Below, piece after piece: positions 1-12,685 of a DNA stretch of 64,000 bases. The DNA is from Paramecium sonneborni (Eukaryota > Ciliophora > Oligohymenophorea > Peniculida > Parameciidae). The stretch is taken from positions 439,481-503,480 of the forward strand of contig CAJJDN010000060.1 in NCBI GenBank assembly GCA_905182985.1. The letters are read 5' to 3'. The notes under the pieces are model-generated. The model did not search any database, had not been told where the DNA came from, and saw only the letters and a program-made list of their open reading frames with translations. The first letter of the stretch is position 1. The number at the start of each line of letters is the position of its first letter. Both the position numbers and the translations under genes were made by a program.

Positions 1-1415
1 ATAATAATTATAATCTCAATAAAACAAAAGTTAAACCATTTAATTACTTATATTAGGATTGAAAACAGGAGATATAGTAATTCTAAAATATGGAGAATTT
101 AAGCCTATTTATAGAAAATAAATAACGAATGCAGAAATCACTTATCTTAAAGTAAGTTAAGCTGCAGGAAAGATTATTTTAGGTAGTACTGAGAATTCAT
201 TTTTTGTTATGGATATTAAATCTAATTTAAATTTACAATCATTTTTAGATTCAGGATTTGCTTTTTAAAGAATCTAATTACCTGGAATGGTATCATCATA
301 TGTATTAGATCCCTTTTATACTTAAGGTATTTTTGGATTAAGTAATGGAAATATATATTTAATATCATTTACAACAAAATAATATTTTTTATTAAATGCT
401 ACAAATAGTGATTAAAGTGAAATAGAAATTAAGTAATGTAAATTAGTAGAAGATAATATTTTGGTAACAACCTTTAATTAAGGTATAGTAAAATTGTGGA
501 GAATGGACACAGCTGAATTATTGGTTGAATATTAATGGGAGAAGGAAATAGTTTAATTTTTCTATGATGCTTAAATTAAGCAGATAGTATTTATTCAGGA
601 ATTTGGTTAAATTAAGACGATCAATATTGATAGATTGGATGTCTATGATTAATACTATCATATAGGTAAAGGAGGACCAGATAAGATTATATCCTGTGTA
701 TTTGGAATCTTTGACTCAATTCCAGGAAAATTTGTTTTAGATGAGAGTGGTTAACTCTTCTTTTTAGAACATCTATATAAGAATCAGGAATATATTATAA
801 GATATATAAAAGCTTTAGAATTGCCAAATGTTATTTAATTAGTAGAACAATGTGAAAAAAGAGTGATCTTTGCAATTGAATAAGATACTGGAGTTGTTTC
901 AACTTTATAAGTTGATTATAATTCAACTAGATAATATCCTTTTGCATTTACATTATTTGATCAGATCAATTTCTTAGCAAATCCACATGGAAATTTGGAT
1001 AATGAATAATCTCAAAAAGATACTCAAACACTTTATTCATCAGTTGATGCTCAAACTTAAATTATACCTGCTTAAGGATTTGACAATGTATATTTTGCAA
1101 TTCTCAATACCTTATAATATTTATATGGAAGAAATTATAATAAGAAATAAATTATTTTACTTGTTAATTTGAATGATTTCCCACTTTATTTATCATTAGA
1201 TAATAATCTCAAAGTTTATATTGTTATGCAAAGTATTTAAATTAATTTAATTAGATGGCTCCCTTGAAGTAGTTTAACCTAATGAAAGTGTCAATTAAAA
1301 TTAATTACATATTACTTAATTAAATAGTTAAATTGATCATATTATATGTCAGAAAAGAAAATCAAATTTTGTTATCACCAGCAAAACTATCATGAATTTT
1401 TATTAATACATCTGA
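1..1415 (+). CDS. WD-repeat-like protein, 5' truncated
   Basis: Open with TAA/TAG read as Gln from the window edge to TGA at 1413-1415; the start lies outside the window. Two introns are inferred: 30-56 (27 nt, GTT...TAG, least certain) and 1233-1254 (22 nt, GTA...TAG); the second restores the frame into a clear C-terminal tail. The protein has a beta-propeller character: repeated strands such as ILGSTENSFFVMDI, GIVKLWRMDTAELLVEY and QIKTINIDRL resemble degenerate WD40 blades ending in hydrophobic-D/W positions. No catalytic motif is seen. It could be a cilium-associated or scaffold WD protein, but no specific family is recognised. Confidence 0.6.
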
Positions 1416-1441
1416 ATTGTTAAAATATTATTTTATTTATT

Positions 1442-2492
1442 ATGCAAACACACAAATTCTAAAATTAATAATTAACATTGTTAGACTTAGTTTTAAAGAA
1501 TGAAGATGATTAATATAGAATCAAATCATAATCAAATTCAAGTAGATTCGAACAAGAAGACGTCTAACATTCATAATATAATTAATTAGGTATCTCTTTA
1601 TATTATGATGCAAATATTACCGGTAATGAATAATTTGTTAGTAATAAATTGTTTCGTTCTATTCTTAAAAATATTGAAGATAAACTCTTAGAACTTGAAA
1701 CTAGAATGGATAACAAAGATAATTTTAATAAATATACATTTCATATAGACCAATTCAAAAATTAATAAAATCGCAATCCATTTCTTAAAGAAGACAACTT
1801 TTCATAAGATTATAAACGTTAAGACAGTTAAATTTCAGAAATGATTGATGATCAATCTGTTAGAGATACTGGACTTAAATTACATAAACCAAGCAGATCA
1901 AGATCAACTTGCACTAATAATTATGATGAATAATTATCCTCTTCCAATAATAATGCTTCCAATCTAAGATAAAGAAAAAATAAAATCACTGAAGAAAGTA
2001 CATTCTCTAAATTAAATCTATTTGAGAAGAAACTTATGTAATTTTAAGATTAATTTTAAAAATTACTCTAAAAAGAAGAAATCTCTTTTAAAAAACTAGA
2101 GTAATAAGTTTAATCTGCTTTAAAAGAAGCTGAAACAAGATTATTTTAAAATTCTAAATCTATGGATAAATATTCTGAAAGTCTTAACAATTATAGTGAA
2201 TACTATAAAGAATTTCTAAATAAATTTTAATAACTTACTGCTTAAATAAAGTATTAATCTAATTTATCATAGCAATCACTAATAAGAAATAAATAGACTG
2301 TCAGATGAATCAAAAATACCCTTCATTTAATTAGAATCCACAATAGCTGCAATGAATAAACTCTAAAATATGCACAATGATTAAATACTATCAATTAAAG
2401 AGTCTTATACTTTTTTAGAAGCAGATGTACTTACTATAATGAAGAATTACAAAGACTTAATTCTGGATAAATAAAATAAAAGTATAAGATGA
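1442..2492 (+). CDS. Gln-rich coiled-coil protein, unknown function
   Basis: ATG at 1442, TGA at 2490-2492. One 22-nt intron (2251-2272, GTATTA...CATAG) is needed; after it the frame continues as NHQQEINRLSDESKIPFIQL, and the spliced length is a multiple of three. About 342 residues. The middle and C-terminal parts are rich in K, E, Q and L with heptad-like spacing, suggesting coiled coil; no signal peptide, membrane segment or known domain is visible. It starts only 26 nt after the stop of the preceding same-strand gene, typical of this compact genome. Function not recognised. Confidence 0.65.
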
Positions 2493-2700
2493 AATCTTTG
2501 TACTTATAATGATTACTTTAATATAATTTAAGATAGGTATTAAAATATATAATTTAAAAAAGTAAATCATTTTATTTCTTTTGGATTTTGTAATGGTAAT
2601 TCAGAATGTACCTTTTTTGATGTCATCTATTCCATCATTTATAAAAATTATTATTGTTTTTTTTATTGTAATTCTAAAGCAAGATTTAATGATTATAGAG

Positions 2701-3682
2701 TCATTCTGATTCCATTATCATTTACTTTCCCCTGTTCTCTATCTAAAATGAACCAAGTAAACTAAATTTTACATATTTCATTACATTAGCAATATATTCA
2801 AACAAATTATAAGTGATTATTATAATAATTCCAATTAAAATAAGACAAGCAAGAATAACTCCAGCAATATATTCTACATGATATCTAAATTCCATTCTAT
2901 TTAAAATAGATAATATGATCAAAGTTGTTATTAGTATCAACATTATCAATATTATTGATAAATAAATTAAAACCTTTCTATGTTTAAGTGGATCTTTCAA
3001 TGCATTTATGAAATTAATATCTTTGTAAGATTTTATTATAAAATTAAAATGACACTTCTCACATTACAATGGTTTAGTTATTTTTTACATTTAATTGTCT
3101 ATAAACTTTTCACAAAATTCTCTCTATTCACATTATTAATGAATATGTTATTTTGATTTACATAGACAAGGTCTGATAAAATTGCAATATTAATCAGCTT
3201 GACCACAAATTCCACAATATTTCTCCTCTTGAATTTATTCTTTAATTGATGATGAACTCTGTGTTCTACTCTGTGTTCTGGGATTTATTTTGTTGGATAT
3301 TGACACTCTTGAAGAATTATTTTACCTGCATTACTTTTATGCTGAAGATTAATTGAATGAATCATCTTGACTTACAAATGTAAATTAATTTTCAAAATCT
3401 TTTTAGTTTTATTTAGCCTTAAGTGGTGAAAAGTTGCTTAAACAACTTGTATTTCTTGTTGAATCTTAATTGTTCCTATCAGTATTTTCCGAAAATACTC
3501 CTTCTACCAATTAATGTATCTTCTTATTTTTTCTAGGATAATTAATATAATATATACTCTTAAATTTTTGATATTGTAGATTCTAAATGACTATTATTTG
3601 TAAGTACTAAATCTGAATTCATAGTGTTTATGTTACTATTAATTCTAAAGCTTAAAATCTTTGGACTTGTTTCGGTTTCCAT
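2701..3682 (-). CDS. RINGv (MARCH-type) zinc-finger membrane protein, putative E3 ligase
   Basis: Start at 3682, TGA at 2701-2703, one 25-nt intron (3533-3557); 318 residues. The central region carries a C4HC3 RINGv pattern: CGIC, then PCLC, then HQQC, then CEKC, the spacing of MARCH-family ubiquitin ligases. Two strongly hydrophobic segments follow (beginning VLIYLSIILIMLILITTLII and YIAGVILACLILIGIIIIIT), so the finger would sit on the cytosolic face before two membrane spans, as in metazoan MARCH proteins. The N-terminal ~130 residues are Ser/Asn-rich and low complexity. Ligase activity is inferred from the family; substrate and membrane are unknown. Confidence 0.8.
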
Positions 3683-3827
3683 GTTCCTTTATGATTGTGA
3701 ATTTATTTATTTTTTCCGCAAAATATAAAAGATTTATAAATAGGCAACTAACAATATACCAAATTTCACTCTGAAATTAAACAACAAACATTATAAATTT
3801 AATTATCATAAATAAATTAATAAATAA

Positions 3828-4849
3828 ATGCAATTTAATAATAAACAAAAATAAGAGTATTACGATAAATACAATTCTTTTCGTAATCATCCTGCCTTTA
3901 GCTAATTGCCTAACAATATTCTCAAAATTATAATTGATTCTGTTAATGTCTTATAATTTATTAAAAATTAGAGTGTCATTATTGAAAATGAAATGATGAC
4001 AACTTTATTCATTGTAAAAAGTGGTGAATTTAAAGTAAATAAATAAATTAATACATAGAGATGAGTAAAAAAATATTGTGCTAAAATCCAGTGTTTTCTT
4101 ATTTAAAGAAATGGAAATAATTTGAGATTTGTTTGATAGAAAAAGGCGAAACTATTGGTATAGAACATCTAGATATAGAACCAAAAGGATATTATAAATA
4201 TTCAGTTACTTGCAATTCATACTAAGGATAATTGTATTCAGTAAAATTAGATTAAATTTCTTAAATTTTAAAAGATCATCACATTAATATGTCGGTAGAG
4301 AATATATTTTAATATCAATAATAATTGAACAAGAACAATTTATACAACTATCGAGAATAATAAATAAATCATCTTTATAATAATATCACTCAATCTCTTA
4401 AACACAGAGAGGTTAGAACATATTCTAATGATAACAATTAAAATTAAAGCAACAATTTTAGATAGTAAAATCATTCTATAAGTTATGATGTTTCTTATTG
4501 TGATAAAATACAATCATTGATAAATTATTAAAAATAAATTATCAATAATCCAAGAAAAATTATTAAGACAGAAGTTTTAGAAGATGACAATTACATTAAT
4601 CAATCTGTAAACAATCACATCTAAGCATTGAAACCATATATTAATAACTTTGAATCAGGGAAAAATCTTACTAAACGAACTTAGATATTCTCTTAAGATC
4701 GTATAGTAGAATTAAATCAAAATGAAAAGCTTTTTAAATTGAAAGTCCTTTTCAAATTAGGATTTAGACCAAAGAAAAAAGTATAAATAAAGCTTCATTA
4801 AATTCATAGCTAACATTTATCCAAAATTTTTCCCTTTCATCCTAAATGA
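3828..4849 (+). CDS. Cyclic nucleotide-binding-domain protein
   Basis: ATG at 3828, TGA at 4847-4849. The N-terminal third has a cNBD-like signature: MTTLFIVKSGEFKV, then after an intron LIEKGETIGIEHL (family pattern: YIVKSGEF ... GEhFGE). The Gly-Glu pair is present but the rest of the phosphate-binding cassette is weak. One intron is required; the only frame-restoring choice found is 4035-4060 (26 nt, GTAAAT...ATAGAG), with a GAG acceptor. The C-terminal half is Asn/Gln/Lys-rich. Likely a cytosolic regulatory protein of the kind abundant in ciliates; nucleotide binding is unproven. Confidence 0.6.
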
Positions 4850-4900
4850 TTAATTAATAATAAGCTTCTTTTTAAAATATTAATTTTTAATTATTTACTA

Positions 4901-6454
4901 ATGTCAAAATAATAGCAATAGTAACTCTCGTATATATGCAAAGATTCATAAAATCAAAAAAGTCAAGGTTAAACATATCGACGAGTAATTAAAATTGATC
5001 TTATAATTAGACCAATAATAATCAAAACTTTGATGATAAAAATGGTTAATATTAAAAAAAATAAAATAAATACAATAGAAGAAACAATTCATAAGAAAAA
5101 TAATAAAACACAACATCTTAACCTGTTATAAGTAATTATAAAAATAATTTTATTCAGCAAGAGCTCAAATTAATCAACCATTAAATAAAATTTATGATTC
5201 TTAGACATTAATATCTGCATATTAAGAATTACTTGAACCTCCAAAAGAAATAGAAGAATTTATAGAAAAACATTCTCATCTTTTTACAAAAGTTTCTTAA
5301 AAACCTTTAATTTCAACTTAAACATTATTTAACATTAGTGATGAAGATGAGCCTTAATGGATGCAATCAAATGATAATTTTTAGATTATAGATATTGAAA
5401 ATGAAATTGAAAAAAAGAGAATAGAATATTAAAAATAACATGGTACATTTGAGAAAAAATAAGAGGAAAAATCAAAAAAACAAAATGAAATAAATTAGGA
5501 AGAAATATCAGAACTTTAATAAGCAAAAGAGAAATATAGATAATTAAGAGAGAAAGAGGAAGAATAATTATAAGTTGCTAATGAAACAAAAGCAAAATTA
5601 TAATAATTATTTAATTTTTCCGAACAAGAACAACCAAAGCTCGAGGATGTTTCAATCAATACAAAAGTATTATCAGTAGAAGAGGTTGAAAAATAAGTAT
5701 TAGAAACTTCTAATAATAAAATAAAAAATACCATCAAAATTGAATAGCCTAAAATAGAAAATTTTTTTAGTAACATAAATAAAAATGAAACAGATGACTT
5801 TTTTGACTAATTAGAAGAAATGGGAATTCATATTTAAAGATAATCTTAAGTACCATCATAATAGCATACTGTAAAAATTTCAAGAGAAAAAATTAAAACC
5901 ACTCCATTTTCATTATAAGCTTAATTACATTCAAGATCTCCTAAAGAATCTTTATGGTTTTATGTTGATAATTTTGGAAAAGTTAATATTATAAATATAT
6001 TTAGATCTAAGGTGGATTTACTACAGAAAATATGGATTAATGGTTTGAACACAAATATTTAAAAGCTAAATTAAATATATCTTGGGAAGTGCCTGGCAAT
6101 TGGATTACATTAGAGTAATATTTAATTAATTTGGATTAAATTGAAAAAAAATTATTAGATCCAAAAAGTGCTATGGATCCATTAACACTAAAAACTAACA
6201 TTAATAACATTTAATTAAATAATTTATAGCAATTATAATAAATGAATGCATTTAATGTAAATAGCTATTAAAATTAATAAATGAATTAATATTAATATTA
6301 ATAAATGAGCAATAGTTAATTTTAATAGTATTAACACTAATAAGTAAACAACTAACAAAATAATGCGAGTAAAAAAAAAAACTATAATAATAATGGGAAA
6401 GCCTAACAATATAATAAATAATATTATCAAAAAAATAATTAATAATTATATTGA
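4901..6454 (+). CDS. GYF-domain protein with YX4L-phi 4E-binding-like motif (GIGYF-like)
   Basis: ATG at 4901, TGA at 6452-6454; introns 4985-5010, 5132-5157 and 5982-6004 give a 492-residue protein. Near residue 75, KIYDSQTLISAYQ matches the canonical eIF4E-binding motif YxxxxL-phi and resembles the core of 4E-BP proteins. A charged coiled-coil region follows, then a GYF domain: SLWFYVDNFGK, IQGGF and ENMDQWFEH (family: W-x-Y-x-D...GPF...M..WF). The tail is very Gln/Asn-rich. GYF proteins with a 4E-binding motif (GIGYF2) recruit 4EHP to repress translation; a similar role in mRNA control is inferred. The usual GPF is GGF here. Confidence 0.75.
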
Positions 6455-6607
6455 TTTAAATTTGAGAATTATATTATAAATTATTGATAATAATTATATG
6501 ATATTTCACTTAATAAAGAATTGTTTCTAAATTATAAATTTTTAATATATACCTTTTATCCTGAAAAATTGTTATTAAGGTAGGATTCTTAAATTTTAGT
6601 TGGACTT

Positions 6608-7962
6608 TCAAACCTTTTATGTAAATACAAAATTTTACTTCAAATAACTATTTGATAAAGTAATATCTATCTTGGATTATAGTAAACTGATATTACTAGT
6701 TTCTTTTCTAATTTCATTATCAATACGAATCATCTCTTGTTAATATGGATCTAAAAATAATGGATCAGGGGTAAAAGTTGATTTTTAAAATTTAGATTGT
6801 GTTCCTTGAAATTTAAATTCAGATGATAAATTATTAAAGTTTTCTTATTCTCTAGCAATTTCTTTTTCATAATATTTAATCAATTATGATTCATCTCTTT
6901 TTTATAGATAGATATTTTGAATATTTAATTTTTCACATAATTTTTTAATTTTAGTTTCTTCTTCTCTAATTTACTAATGATAATAATTTAATAAAGGAGA
7001 TTCAGACGATAAAGGCTTACTATCTATTAGTTAATTAGATTTCTGATCTTGTTATTATTCTGGTTTTTGATCTTTATTTTCTTGATTTTGTTATATTTTT
7101 TAATTTTAAGTTGGATTAAATGATTCTTAAAGTGCATCACTTTTTTGTAAATTTTCTTAAGAATAATTAATATCTTGAACTTCAATTTAATTTTATTCAG
7201 GTTATTCTATTTATTATTCTTAGGATTCTTTAATATCTTCATTTTATTAATCTTCTTCCTATGGAATTTATTGGTATATTTAATCAATTAAAATTTATAG
7301 ATTATTTGGATTACCATCAATAATGATAAGAAACTTTTCTAAAATTTAATCATCAATTTCTTATTCCACAGATTGTAACCAAACTTTTAGGGATTCTAAG
7401 GTGATTAAATTTTCATTTTCAAAGATTTGTAATTCTCCATAATCATTAGGAACCTAAATTTATTAATATAGGCTAATTATAATGATTTAAAAACTACTTA
7501 TAGTTTTATTGTAATTATTTAAAGAAATCAGTTAATGTAGCTTCAACTTCTTTTGGAAGAAGCATACTTTGTGGCATTTCATAGGATTTATGATTAAGGG
7601 CTTAATCTTTTACTTAATCATTAGTTTTTGGTAAAATTACTTATTGGAAGCTTTGAATAATTTTATAAAAAGTTACTCTTGTAATGTAATAATGTTATCT
7701 GCATCGGTATCTAAAACTCTAAAGAAGTAACCTAATTCTTCTTGTGTAAATTTAACATTATTGTCTTCTAGAAATTCAATAATTTATTCTTCTGTCATTG
7801 CATTTTTTCTTGGTTAATCAAGTCTTTTATAAACTCAGAATCACAATTAATATAGATACCAGTATTTAATTCAAACATTTCTAATTTTGCTAATTTAATC
7901 CTGATTTCTTCTAATTTATCTTCGCTCTCGACAGTGAGTTTGATGAATTCACAAAAATTCAT
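6608..7962 (-). CDS. EF-hand and coiled-coil protein
   Basis: Start at 7962, TGA at 6608-6610; introns 7834-7859 (GAG acceptor), 7651-7676 (AAG acceptor) and 7473-7497 (TAG) give 425 residues with no frame conflict. The N-terminal region holds one clear EF-hand loop, DTDADNIITLQD, preceded by EELGYFFRVL; the second residue of the pair is degenerate. The C-terminal half is Gln-rich coiled coil ending FTPDPLFLDPYQQEMIRIDNE. Shares a convergent 153-bp interval with the GYF gene. Probably a calcium-responsive cytoskeletal or ciliary protein; no specific family recognised. Confidence 0.65.
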
Positions 7963-8090
7963 AATAGAAAAATAAAATGAAAATAAAATTTATTAAGTCT
8001 TATAAATAATATATTTATAACTACATTTATATTGTTTTTATTGATTTAATTATATAATAAAAAAATTATTATTCTTATTAATTTCTGATT

Positions 8091-10988
8091 ATGTAATAAG
8101 AGAATTAAATAGATGAAGAGATTTAAGATGAAGAAGAAGAAATAAGAGAGTAAAAGGAAGTGCATGAATTTGCAAGAGAAATAAAGGAGAAAGTAGAGGA
8201 AACTAATAAAGTAAACAAAGAATAATAAGATTAATTAAAAGTGAATATGAATTAAACAGTAGGTCCAATAAGAGTAAAATTTGATGTGTTAAGATGTTTT
8301 TTTGATAGAATGAGTAAAGTAAGAGGGAAAAAGAAAAGTGAGCTTTTAGATGTTTTAGCACAATTCTTTTTCAAACCTCCAAGAATACCTGAACATACAT
8401 ATATAATAATGAGAATGATAATTCCATTTTAAGATAGGGATAGAGGAGTATATAAGTTATAAGAGAAAAATCTGGCAAAACTATTTAGATAAGCTTTAGG
8501 ATTATCAGATGATGATTATCATAGAATGGCAAATTATAAATAAGCAAGTATGTAACCATATGGTGCTCCTGTTGGTGATTTTCCTATGGTTGTACATAAT
8601 GTTATAAAAGATTATTGTAGAAAAGATAGCATAATAACAATATCAGAAGTTGATTAATTATTAGATAATTTAGTAAAAGCATAAGATACAAAAGAATAAG
8701 AATTAGTCATAGTAGAATTAATAAAAGTATGTACTGCAGATGAAATCTTATGGATTATAAGAATAATTTTAAAAGATTTAAAGATTGGTTTAAAATATGA
8801 GAAACTTTTATAATTATTTCATAAAGATGCTCCAGAGTATTATAATGCAACATCATCATTGAAAGAAGTATGTAAAGAATTTGTTGATTAAAATCATACA
8901 CTTAAAAATGTATTAAGAATATTTCATGCTATTAAACCAATGTTAGCAGCAAAGAAATCTCCTGAAGAAATTAGAAAATTAATTGAAGGTAAGGAATTAT
9001 TAGTAGAAACTAAATTTGATGGAGAAAGAATTCAATGTCATTTTACACCTGAAGTTATTAGGTTTTTTACTAGAAATTCTAACGATTACACATATTTATA
9101 TAAGGATAAATTAGGAGAAATTATTAGATAAAGTGTTTAAGCTTAATCTGCAATATTAGATGGAGAAATCATTGTTGTTAATAAAGAAACTGGTGATAAT
9201 GTTAGATTTGGCTTAAATAAAACTGTTGCTCTTAGTAAAGATGTTAATGATGATGCTTTTGGTCTTTGTTATAAGATATTTGATATTCTATACTTAAAAA
9301 CATATTAAGGATAAGAAGTTAATACAATGAGTGCTCCATTATCTACTCGTAGAAGTTTATTATAACGTATTATTGTACCAATACCTAATTAATTAGAAGT
9401 TGTTTAAGCAGCAACAATTAGATCTTTTGAAGAACTTATATAACAATTTGATATGGCTATTGAACGTAATTAAGAAGGTATTATTATTAAATAAATGGAT
9501 TCTCAATATTTACCTAATGAAAGATCTACAAAATGGGTTAAAATGAAAGGGGATTATGTTGAAAATATGACTGATAATTGTGATTTATTAGTTATTGGTG
9601 GTTATTTTGGAACATAATCACATAGAGTAGAAACTTTTGATGAATTTGATAGAATTACTCATTTTCTTATGGGATTAGCTTAAAAAATAGATAAAAATTA
9701 ACCAACAAATAGTGTAATATTACCATTTGTAAAAGTTGGAACAGGATTCACTGATAATGAATTATCTACTATAAGAAATAAATTAAGAAATCATTGGATT
9801 AAAAAATAAAAACCTAATTATATTCCTTAAAATTGGAATCCTGGAATTAATGATAGACCTGATGTTTATATGGGTAATCCAGCTCATTCAATTATATTTG
9901 AAGTTAAAGCTGCAGAAATCACTAAATCTAATACATTTCCTACTGATTATACACTTAGATTTCCAAGATGTTATAAAACTAGAATGGATAAAGATTGGTA
10001 TGAAATGATGACCATGTAAGATTTATTAAGTATGATAAATGATTCTTAATATACTAAAAATCTCAAAAAAAAAAATGATAAAGAAGGAAATGATAAATAA
10101 ACAGATGATGAAATTGAAAATGAAGATAGACCTATTAGAGAAGCTAAATAAAGAAAATAACCTTTAAAAAAAGGTGGAGCTCATTCTAAATAGATTACTA
10201 TAATGTCAGAATATCAAGGATTAGATCCAAGAAATGTTACAAAAGAATCTAACTTATTTATTGGATGTGAATTTTATATAGTGAATTTAGAAGAAGATTA
10301 TAATAAATAATATTTAGAATCTCTAATTCTAGCTTAAGGAGGAACTTGTATATAAAATTACATAGTAGAAAGTCTTACTCATGTTATAGCTTCTATTATA
10401 GATTTTAGAGTCAATTCTATTATTGAAAAGTATCCAACTACAATTATTCGACCTTAATGGGTGATTGAATGCGTAAGGAGATCATAATTAGTTAATATTG
10501 CACCTAGATTTATATTGTATGCTCCTTTAGTTATTATGAATGAATTTAATAAATTTTATGATAAGTTTGGAGATTCATATTATGAAATAATTGATGAATT
10601 GGCACTTAAAGATATTTGCGATAATATTAAAATAAATGAACCAGTTAATTAAGAAGATTTGTTAATGTTAGAGGAAGAATTGTTATTCTAATTACCAAAA
10701 TTATGGATATTTCAGCATAAGACTTTCTATCCTTATTGTTTAAGTCATCAAATTTCTGAGATGGAATTAGAAACATTCAAATCTAGAGTGATTGCAAGAG
10801 GAGGAACTTTTGTAAATAATATTTATGATGAGAAATTGGATTTAATTATTTTATTTAAGGAATAGACCTTCATTTAGAACGAAAGGCTCAAATAATTTTT
10901 TAATGATAAACCCTATATTAGAACAACTACATATAGTCATATGATGCAATTAATTGAAGAGTAACAGTAAAAAATATTGCCATCATGA
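8091..10988 (+). CDS. LIG4: DNA ligase IV (ATP-dependent, NHEJ)
   Basis: Uninterrupted by TGA from ATG 8091 to 10986-10988, no intron, 965 residues. N-terminal DNA-binding region, then the adenylation domain with the active-site motif ETKFDGERI (Lys about residue 308), then the OB fold, and two C-terminal BRCT domains (starting SNLFIGCEFYIV and KLWIFQHKTFYPY). Between the BRCTs, YDKFGDSYYEIIDELALKD matches the XRCC4-interacting segment of human LIG4. LIG4 with XRCC4 seals double-strand breaks; in Paramecium it is known to be required for excision of internal eliminated sequences during macronuclear development. The acidic ~60-residue N-terminal extension is unusual. Stop is 27 nt before the next start. 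Confidence 0.93.
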
Positions 10989-11015
10989 TTTTTAATATTA
11001 TTATTTTTTTTAATT

Positions 11016-12573
11016 ATGGATATTCAATACAAATCTGCATTACCCTTTGTTTTGTTAGTTATCAATGTTGTCTTAGGTTCTTTATTTTTTGGATATGCAA
11101 TTTCCTATCTAAATTCAGCTTCGAACTTTTACCCCATTTATTATCTCATAACTGACTATGACTCATCAACCTAAAATTTGCTTAAAGCTTTAGTTGGAGG
11201 TATCATAATCTAAAATATCTTATTTAGCTATTTTTACCTTATCAGCTGGAGGTGGAGCAATGTTTTCAGGCAATTTATTACAAATGTTTAGTTTAAGAAA
11301 GGCTTTTATGATTACTGACTTAATTGGAATTATTGGAGTATTACTAGAAATTATATCCAATATTTATACATTTTATATTGCCAGAATTCTGATAGGTTTT
11401 TGTGTAGGACTCAATTCTTCACTAATTCCATTATATATTAAAGAGTTTTCACCAAGTAGATTATCTGGATCGCTAGGGGCACTTAATTAACTAACTATTA
11501 ATATCGGAATCTTAATAGGATTAATTTCTGCCTTGTAAGTTTTTTTATAATTACATAGTTTCTATTCATCTGATTTAAATGATGAAAAATCGAATGATAA
11601 TGTTTTTAGATTATTCTTAGAAATTCCACTTATATTTTGTGTTATTAGAACTTTATTATTAGCATTGGTTTTTAAAAATGAACCACCTTCTTATTATGTT
11701 CAACAAAATGATTTGAGTTAGGTATGAAATTCAAATAATGTAGGCGAGATAAATTGTGGAACAATATTATTTATAAGATAAAGTGGATTAGATATTAGAG
11801 AAGATTAAATCAACAATAGAATAGAAAAGATTATAGAATGAAACATATAAAGATCTTTTTGTGAATTATAGTTAAAGAAAACGTTTATTGGTTGGTTGTG
11901 GACTTTAGCTTTTGTAGTAATTTTCAGGCATAAATGCAATCATGTTTTTTTCTAAAATTATATTTTCATCTGTAATAATAAAATATCAAAATTTAGATAT
12001 TAAAAGATAATGAAACAAAAATCAATTGGGCAAATGTGTCAGTTGGTTTGATAAATATAATATTTAGCTTTATAGCAATTAGTTTACTTTAAAAATTTGG
12101 AAGACGAACTCTTTTATTATATGGAACAATAGTTTGCACAATATTTTTAGCAGTAGCTTTTGGTTTTTCTTTTGAAACAAATCCAAATACAACTGTAGAA
12201 ATCTTAATTGTATTAGCAATTTTTGGATATCTTGGTGCATTTTAATTGTCATTAGGACCTGTTGCCTGGGTAATAAACTCCAATAAATAATATTTAGATT
12301 TATGATGCTGATATCTTATCTGAGAAAGGAATGTCTTTAGCAGTGCTATGTAACTGGATAAGTTGCACAATGATAGCATTTGCATTTGTAATTCTAGATA
12401 TTGATAACAATAAAGATAGATTATCAATAGTATTTGGTTTCTTTACTGGATGTTGTGTTTTAGGTGTGTTTTTCATATTAAAGTTTGTTTAAGAAACAAA
12501 AGATAGATCATAATCAAATATCGACATCTTTTTTTCATTAACAAAAGTTAAAGAAGAAGGTTTGTTGGGTTGA
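11016..12573 (+). CDS. Major facilitator superfamily sugar transporter
   Basis: ATG 11016, TGA 12571-12573; introns 11200-11227, 11722-11743, 11972-11996 and 12270-12297 give 484 residues with about twelve hydrophobic segments. Family signatures: ARILIGFCVG in the first half, QQFSGINAIMFFS in TM7, GPVAW-IYDADIL with the intron between W and I, and a C-terminal QETKDRS matching the PETKG motif. This identifies a GLUT/HXT-like hexose transporter, predicted at the plasma membrane or a vacuole; substrate cannot be told. The loop after TM6 is charged as usual. Confidence 0.85.
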
Positions 12574-12685
12574 ACACATAATTATTTATAAATATTAAGT
12601 AAGATTTAACATTTTTCTATAACTAGAAAGAAAAGTTTAATATATAAATTTATTAAAAGAATATAAATATTTATTAAATTAAAAA

